Assembly (NCBI GenBank): GCA_016715815.1
Contig: JADJXN010000009.1
Location: forward strand, 1 to 64,000
Reading direction: 5' to 3'
Source: Oligoflexia bacterium
GTDB taxonomy: Bacteria > Bdellovibrionota > Bdellovibrionia > JABDDW01
DNA length: 64,000 bases
This document shows, in pieces, positions 60,029 through 64,000 of the stretch (position 1 is the stretch's first letter; every line of letters starts with the position of its first letter). A model generated the notes under the pieces. It was not told the DNA's origin. It worked only from the letters and a program-made list of their open reading frames with translations, and did no database searches. Both the position numbers and the translations under genes were made by a program.

Positions 60029-60577
60029 TTACTGAACCTTAGCTTTGCACTGCTCTATAATATTGTTAATAAATCTTGTATTCTTCACTTGCTTAAAAGC
60101 TTCTGTGTACTCAGGAGAAAAACACTCAGGTTTTGGAGATTGCTCACACCCAACATAGGCTTGGATGGCAAGCTTTTCATTTAAACTTCTGGGTTCACAA
60201 AAGATTTGCACAGCAGCATTTGAAGTACTACTTGAGCCTGTTGGAATATCCAAAGTTGGCCCAGGAATAATCCACAAAAAAGAAGTTTTAAATTTTGTAG
60301 ATGTGGAGTATGAACCATTTGCAATGCTGAGTTCTGGGCGAACAGAATTGCATTTAGCGGTTAAGGCGTTCTTGTATGTTAAATAATATTCAGAAACCTT
60401 ACTCTGAATAGCCTGGCAATTTGTTTCCCAATCTCTAGAAGCAAAAAATGCGTTCATATCATATGAACCAAGTTTAAGTTGCACAATAGGCTCTTCCACT
60501 AAAGCTTTTTCTTCTTTTTGTTCATTACTAGCCCATGCAAAATTTGCTAGCAGCAATGATAAAATAACTAATTTCAT
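60029..60577 (-). CDS. secreted protein, unknown (island gene)
   Basis: The 182-residue protein has a signal peptide (1-16, ending AWA before S). The mature region has six cysteines (NCQAI, AKCNSV, IFCEP, VGCEQ, PECFS and EQCKAK) and a serine/threonine-rich middle (SIANGSYSTSTKFKT, PTGSSSTSNAAV). No family is recognised. It lies six bases upstream of the regulator gene in the same operon. Confidence 0.65.
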   Translation of the reverse strand: MKLVILSLLLANFAWASNEQKEEKALVEEPIVQLKLGSYDMNAFFASRDWETNCQAIQSKVSEYYLTYKNALTAKCNSVRPELSIANGSYSTSTKFKTSFLWIIPGPTLDIPTGSSSTSNAAVQIFCEPRSLNEKLAIQAYVGCEQSPKPECFSPEYTEAFKQVKNTRFINNIIEQCKAKVQ

Positions 60578-60602
60578 AAAATCTCCTTATGAATAATAAT
60601 TC

Positions 60603-60917
60603 TTATTTAAAACCTTCAACAGTCACTTTCACTTCACAGTATTGATACCCGGGGATTTCTTTGCTCATCCCGTACTTATATGTAAATCCCAAAGTGTGGC
60701 AAAAGCGATTAGCAGCAACTTCACATTCAGTAATGGCCTCACGTTGAGCACATCTAGAAGCAGCGTTTGCAGTGGTTTGGCCAGGCTCACATGGTTCATA
60801 GTAACCAAGGGGAGATGCCAAAATACACTGAGACTTATACAATTTGCGAGGCTCTTCTGCTCCTGCAGTTGTTGCTAATGCACTAAAAACCGAAACCAGT
60901 AAAAAAAATATTTTCAT
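60603..60917 (-). CDS. small secreted cysteine-rich protein (island gene)
   Basis: The start is the ATG at 60917 (MKIFFLLVSVFSALA), giving 104 residues with a signal peptide to about 20; the longer frame from 60974 has no signal logic. The mature 84 residues have six cysteines (SQCILA, EPCEPG, SRCAQR, TECEVAANRFCH and YCEVK). It is the first gene of the island operon, followed by another secreted protein 25 bases on. Function unknown. Confidence 0.65.
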   Translation of the reverse strand: MKIFFLLVSVFSALATTAGAEEPRKLYKSQCILASPLGYYEPCEPGQTTANAASRCAQREAITECEVAANRFCHTLGFTYKYGMSKEIPGYQYCEVKVTVEGFK

Positions 60918-61040
60918 AATTATCCTTTCGTGGGTGTTTGAAACTTTATCTTTCAAAGCACAGGATAAAGTCAAAAAATTTTGAAACTATCTGGTTTCAA
61001 ATTTTGAAACCATGCTTGAATAGCACAGCTATAAAGAAGA

Positions 61041-61208
61041 TCAATGCCGATTTAGGGTAGCAGTAAATTTTATATTAGAGTAGGCGCCAGATAGGTTCTG
61101 GTCTTCAAATAAAGCTTGAAGAGCTTCTCCACCATGCTCCGATTCAAGGACTTCATTTAGTTCATCACAGCCTATACAGAAGCCCTCGTTGCATATGACC
61201 TTGATAAA
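61041..61208 (-). pseudogene. 3' remnant of a secreted-protein gene beside tRNA-Cys
   Basis: Within the 434-base gap 60975-61408 the minus strand carries a coding tail: FIKVICNEGFCIGCDEL, then SEHGGEALQALFEDQNLSGAYSN and FTATLNRH before TGA at 61041-61043. It is closed upstream by TAA at 61211-61209 with no start. The cysteine spacing (C-x4-C-x2-C) resembles the other island proteins. It looks like the C-terminus of a lost gene. The rest of the gap holds the tRNA-Cys-like gene and no other feature. Confidence 0.45.
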
Positions 61209-61257
61209 TTAGTTGATGTAAAAACCTTAGTATTGTTGCTTAATTATGGAAAGAAGA

Positions 61258-61311
61258 TGGAGGTGACGGTCGGAATTGAACCGACGTAAACGGTTTTGCA
61301 GACCCGTCACC
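61258..61311 (-). pseudogene. tRNA-Cys-like gene (anticodon GCA) that lacks the D arm
   Basis: On the minus strand a perfect GGTGACG/CGTCACC acceptor stem, a GTCGG-TTCAATT-CCGAC T arm, discriminator T, encoded CCA and loop CTGCAAA (anticodon GCA) identify tRNA-Cys; U73 is a cysteine identity element. The anticodon loop follows the acceptor strand after only three bases (GGT), so bases equal to positions 8-28 are missing; the total is 54 bases instead of about 75. A second GGTGAC lies further upstream (61366-61371) but would need a 37-base insertion. It is probably non-functional, or a structurally reduced tRNA. Confidence 0.6.
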
Positions 61312-61408
61312 TAATTAAGTTAATACTGTATTATCAGTAAGTTAGCAAAAACTCACTTGAAATTGTCACCATCTTGCAACCTTTTTAATTGGCTGGTAAT
61401 CAGAGTCA

Positions 61409-62284
61409 ATGAAATTTTCTATTGATAATAACATTTTAAATAGTCTTACAAGTGATACCACTAGGGCTCATGAATTCTGTCAGAAATTTAATTTCAATAA
61501 GCCTACTGAAATTTATATTCCCTATAATGTTCTAGACGAAAGTTTTTCAGGTGGTTCATTGCCACATATTCTTAATAGGTTCAAAAATTTAGGGATCTTA
61601 ATAGATAAACTAAAAAATCGCCTCTGTATTTCCACACAAGTTAGATTGGCAATGAAAAAGGAAGTAAAAAATAAAGGCCACCTAAATAAAACTCCAGAAT
61701 TAACAAAACAACAGATGGAAAGCATATTGTTTTTTGTTAGGAACCCGCCCGCATTAGAACAAAACTGGCATCAAGAAAAAATTTATATCGAAAAAAGTAA
61801 TGCACGCAAAATTGATTTTTTAGAAAACGACAGGAAAACAAGACAAATGTGCATTGATAATAAGGTGCCCTACAATGAAATTAAAGAAATTTACGATTCC
61901 TTCATGGGCATTAAAAATGATAAAGAACATTACAAACTACTAAGAACAATTTTTGGTTCACCAGATATTACAGGTCTTTCAAAGCGTAAATTTAAAAAAG
62001 TAATGTGCCATAAGAACTTTAAGACCATGCATGCATTAGCTTCCATGATTTATTTTAGGCATATTTGCAATTGCCTCTATCATTATGACCCAAACCTTAT
62101 TGAGATCAAAAAAATGCAGTTAGGTAATTGGACTGATTTGAATATTGCCTCATGTGCCGCATATAATGATTATTTGGTAACTGAAGACTCCGGCTTAAAA
62201 GAATTTTGCAGTGTTTTGAAAGATAGAGGCGTTATTAACTTTGAGACCATTGGATTTAAAGATTTTGAGGAAAAAATAAGTTAA
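61409..62284 (+). CDS. PIN-like domain protein
   Basis: The 291-residue protein starts MKFSIDNNIL and later has DLNIASCAAYNDYLVTEDSGLKEF (about 251-274). The acidic residues early, in the middle and near the end fit the PIN-like RNase fold (an early Asp, then D-x-N...(V/L)T-x-D). The region between (100-230) is a basic, helical insert. Many such proteins are toxin or defence nucleases, but no antitoxin gene is beside it. It is convergent with the next gene, the stops sharing TTAA. Base use is AT-rich like its neighbours. Confidence 0.55.
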   Translation: MKFSIDNNILNSLTSDTTRAHEFCQKFNFNKPTEIYIPYNVLDESFSGGSLPHILNRFKNLGILIDKLKNRLCISTQVRLAMKKEVKNKGHLNKTPELTKQQMESILFFVRNPPALEQNWHQEKIYIEKSNARKIDFLENDRKTRQMCIDNKVPYNEIKEIYDSFMGIKNDKEHYKLLRTIFGSPDITGLSKRKFKKVMCHKNFKTMHALASMIYFRHICNCLYHYDPNLIEIKKMQLGNWTDLNIASCAAYNDYLVTEDSGLKEFCSVLKDRGVINFETIGFKDFEEKIS

Positions 62285-62844
62285 TGGTTATTAACAAAAA
62301 TATGTGGAATATGTTTTCTTAGAGTCTCTAAATCCACTGAGCTCCTAAAAATTCCCAGTTTATTGTGAATACTACACTCAAGGTGCTTTAGTTCTTCTCT
62401 AGTAAATATGTAACCCTTTTTTCTGTAAAGGTAGTTATTAACATACTTTGCTTGTCTACTCTCAAGATTGTTTTGGACGAATTCCAATAAATCAAAAGTG
62501 TGGTAAATTGCCATATCTTTGTTTTTAGAATCCCAAAAAATATAGTAGGCACAACCATCGCTAGAACTTCTTTCTAAAGCTCCAACACGTCCCGTATTAG
62601 TATTGGACACCATTTCAATAAAAAGTGAATGCAGTGGGTACTGTGGTGACTTCAATTCCGCTGGAATACCATCTATTAGGAAGTCGGGACCTCTGTATAA
62701 AGCTTCATTTCTACTATTTGAAAGGTGTATTATTTCAATATTTGGATAGGTTCTCTTAATATGAGAAAAAAAAGATGATTCTCCATCTTTTCCTAAAGAT
62801 AAGTTAAACTCAAAATCTAAATCGCAGTGCGTTTTTAGAGACAT
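62281..62844 (-). CDS. PD-(D/E)XK-like nuclease domain protein, unknown
   Basis: The 187-residue protein has a restriction-endonuclease-like core: an early acidic/Glu helix (LGKDGESSFFSHI), then GPDFLIDGIPAELKSP with the PD...ExK order (about 53-68), followed by a beta-rich SDGCAYYIFWD strand. No signal peptide or partner methylase is present. Its stop overlaps that of the convergent PIN-like gene by four bases. It may be a defence or mobile-element nuclease; function is inferred from the motif alone. Confidence 0.6.
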   Translation of the reverse strand: MSLKTHCDLDFEFNLSLGKDGESSFFSHIKRTYPNIEIIHLSNSRNEALYRGPDFLIDGIPAELKSPQYPLHSLFIEMVSNTNTGRVGALERSSSDGCAYYIFWDSKNKDMAIYHTFDLLEFVQNNLESRQAKYVNNYLYRKKGYIFTREELKHLECSIHNKLGIFRSSVDLETLRKHIPHIFVNNH

Positions 62845-62895
62845 GGATTTAACAAAAGCACAGCGCGTGCCAAGCCACTAAGCCGCTACAATTTA

Positions 62896-62907
62896 AGCCG
62901 ATTAAAA
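62896..62907. repeat. left arm of a 12-base inverted repeat around the DUF4268-like gene
   Basis: AGCCGATTAAAA occurs here and its exact complement TTTTAATCGGCT at 63903-63914. The similarity continues for about eight more AT-rich bases. The arms enclose about 1 kb with one gene. No target-site duplication was identified. Confidence 0.5.
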
Positions 62908-62994
62908 AATATAATATGTGGATGACAAAAAATTGTTCACTCTCCAAGAAAGTACTGTTAAAAATTCAAAGACAATCTCATATTAAGTGGAAGG

Positions 62995-63897
62995 TTAGGC
63001 TGCGTTATCGTCTTCAGTATAGTCTGAATTATTCAACAAATCGTCCAAAGTACTCGCATCTTTAATCTTAGAAAATTCACAATAAGCTGGGCCTTGAATT
63101 TTTGATTTAACACCTAGTGGAATCTGTTTAATTTCTTGTGCTGGACCTTCAAAAATAACTTTGTACTTTCCAGGTTCCTTTTCAGAATCCACAATTCTTT
63201 TAATTTTAGCAACATGAGTAATTGCGCTTATCGGAGCAACTTGGTAGCCAGCAATATACTTTAATTTTGAAAGTTGCTCCTTATTTATCCTAATAGACCA
63301 CCAGCAATTATCACCAAGAAAAACTCTTTCAAAACCTTCTTTGCGAGCAGGTACTATAATTGTATCAGCTAGTTCTCTTCTCTGTTTTATGGCGGTCCAA
63401 TTTAATTGGATTTCCTTTTTTTCCTTACCAAGAATTTTAATTTCTTCTGAGGGTTTACATATAACACTAAAAAATGGAGCCGGCTTACTATCATCAATTT
63501 TATAGGCTTCAACAATCACAAGGTAAAATTGTTTATCAGTTGTCTCATTTAACCAATTGATTACGTTGATATGCTCTTGTTTTACATCTTTGGCTATCCA
63601 AACCATTGTTTGAGCTTCCATATTTATTAGATATGTCAATGCCTGTCCAAGATGCTTGTGATCTGTTTTTTCTAGCTGATTTTCTATAACAATGGTATGA
63701 CCATTGTCATCTTCACATAAAATATCCATTTCATATGAGCTATTATTTACTTTTTTTTCAGTTTGAATAATAGAAAGATTAATACCAATGGCATCGCTTA
63801 ATGATTCAAGATTTTCACTTAGCCAAGCTGAAAAATCATCTTCTTCTTTGGGCCAGACGTCGCGCAAAGCCACCTGTTGAAGTTTGCCAATTTTCAT
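62995..63897 (-). CDS. DUF4268-like PD-(D/E)XK nuclease family protein
   Basis: The 300-residue protein has the nuclease-like core YEMDILCEDDNGHTIVIENQLEKTDHKHLGQALTYL (about residues 54-89) with acidic, Asp and E-x-Q active-site positions, matching the DUF4268/endonuclease-like family. A C-terminal domain (about 150-300) with EGFERVFLGDNCWWSIRI follows. Such proteins are common in genomic islands and near defence genes; biochemical function is not established. It is flanked by a 12-base inverted repeat. Confidence 0.65.
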   Translation of the reverse strand: MKIGKLQQVALRDVWPKEEDDFSAWLSENLESLSDAIGINLSIIQTEKKVNNSSYEMDILCEDDNGHTIVIENQLEKTDHKHLGQALTYLINMEAQTMVWIAKDVKQEHINVINWLNETTDKQFYLVIVEAYKIDDSKPAPFFSVICKPSEEIKILGKEKKEIQLNWTAIKQRRELADTIIVPARKEGFERVFLGDNCWWSIRINKEQLSKLKYIAGYQVAPISAITHVAKIKRIVDSEKEPGKYKVIFEGPAQEIKQIPLGVKSKIQGPAYCEFSKIKDASTLDDLLNNSDYTEDDNAA

Positions 63898-63902
63898 ATT
63901 TA

Positions 63903-63914
63903 TTTTAATCGGCT
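63903..63914. repeat. right arm of the 12-base inverted repeat
   Basis: TTTTAATCGGCT is the exact complement of 62896-62907 and lies six bases upstream of the DUF4268-like start codon region. Together the arms could mark a small mobile cassette. Confidence 0.5.
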
Positions 63915-64000
63915 AGAAACACTTAAACTTTTAGCTTCAAAGGCTAACCAAAAGACTAGTTAAATCTCAAGTACTACTAGAAACCGTTAAAATATTGCCA

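Noticed and set aside
1..64000. CRISPR arrays, rRNA genes, transposases and prophage structural genes
   Set aside because: None was seen; the only clear short repeats are the GATATC arrays, the tRNA-Cys end repeat and the 12-base inverted repeat.

Overview
The window looks like a chromosomal segment of a low-GC Bdellovibrionota-type bacterium (Bdellovibrio/Bacteriovorax-like). This is an inference. It rests on the AT-rich codon use, the XRE-plus-DUF4423 (TIGR02147-type) regulator beside small secreted proteins, the DUF3187 and DUF4421 outer-membrane proteins, the leuS-lptE-holA arrangement, a DUF222-like HNH protein, and many secreted hydrolases. No rRNA, CRISPR array, transposase or integrase was seen.

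Layout. 1-2339: a partial DUF3187 outer-membrane protein, a fatty-acid hydroxylase and gpmA. 2340-18542: a 16-kb block, almost all on the minus strand, built around a molybdenum enzyme. It reads tatA, two unknown genes, a Tat-exported NarG/NxrA-like catalytic subunit, its iron-sulfur beta subunit, an exported haem-b gamma subunit and a TorD-like chaperone. A Moco riboswitch follows, then moaA, moaC-mogA, moeA, moaD, moaE, mobA and moeB-rhodanese, a small gene, a TauE/SafE transporter, a hemerythrin-like protein and NnrS. An FNR/DNR-type box sits about 40 bp upstream of the predicted start of transcription. I read this as a self-contained periplasmic nitrogen-oxyanion (or similar) respiratory module carrying its own cofactor pathway and export component.

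18631-37921: a gene remnant, a methyltransferase, lpxD, an S1/P1 nuclease, Hsp20, a PQQ-type sugar dehydrogenase with an apparent frameshift, acetyltransferases, a tRNA-Lys/tRNA-Glu pair, purA, a class V aminotransferase, leuS, lptE, holA, an HNH protein, and a long coiled-coil protein ending in an alpha-crystallin domain. 38033-48194: a matrixin-like protease, a structured intergenic segment, a pseudouridine synthase, the complete phoB-phoR-pstB-phoU-pstS-pstC-pstA locus with Pho-box-like repeats, and two dTDP-amino-sugar genes. 48240-58433: a membrane/coiled-coil protein, MFS, an exported NADAR-domain protein, an acyl-CoA dehydrogenase, a trypsin-like protease, a CBS protein, secreted proteins, a DEAD-box helicase and a cysteine-peptidase-like protein.

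58491-61276 is bounded by a 19-bp direct repeat equal to the 3' end of a tRNA-Cys. This indicates a small tRNA-targeted island carrying one regulator and three secreted proteins. The tRNA-Cys copy appears to lack its D arm. A GATATC heptad repeat that follows tRNA-Glu also lies beside the displaced tRNA-Cys 3' end. 61409-63897 holds three nuclease-like accessory genes (a PIN-like protein and two PD-(D/E)XK-like proteins), the last flanked by a 12-bp inverted repeat.
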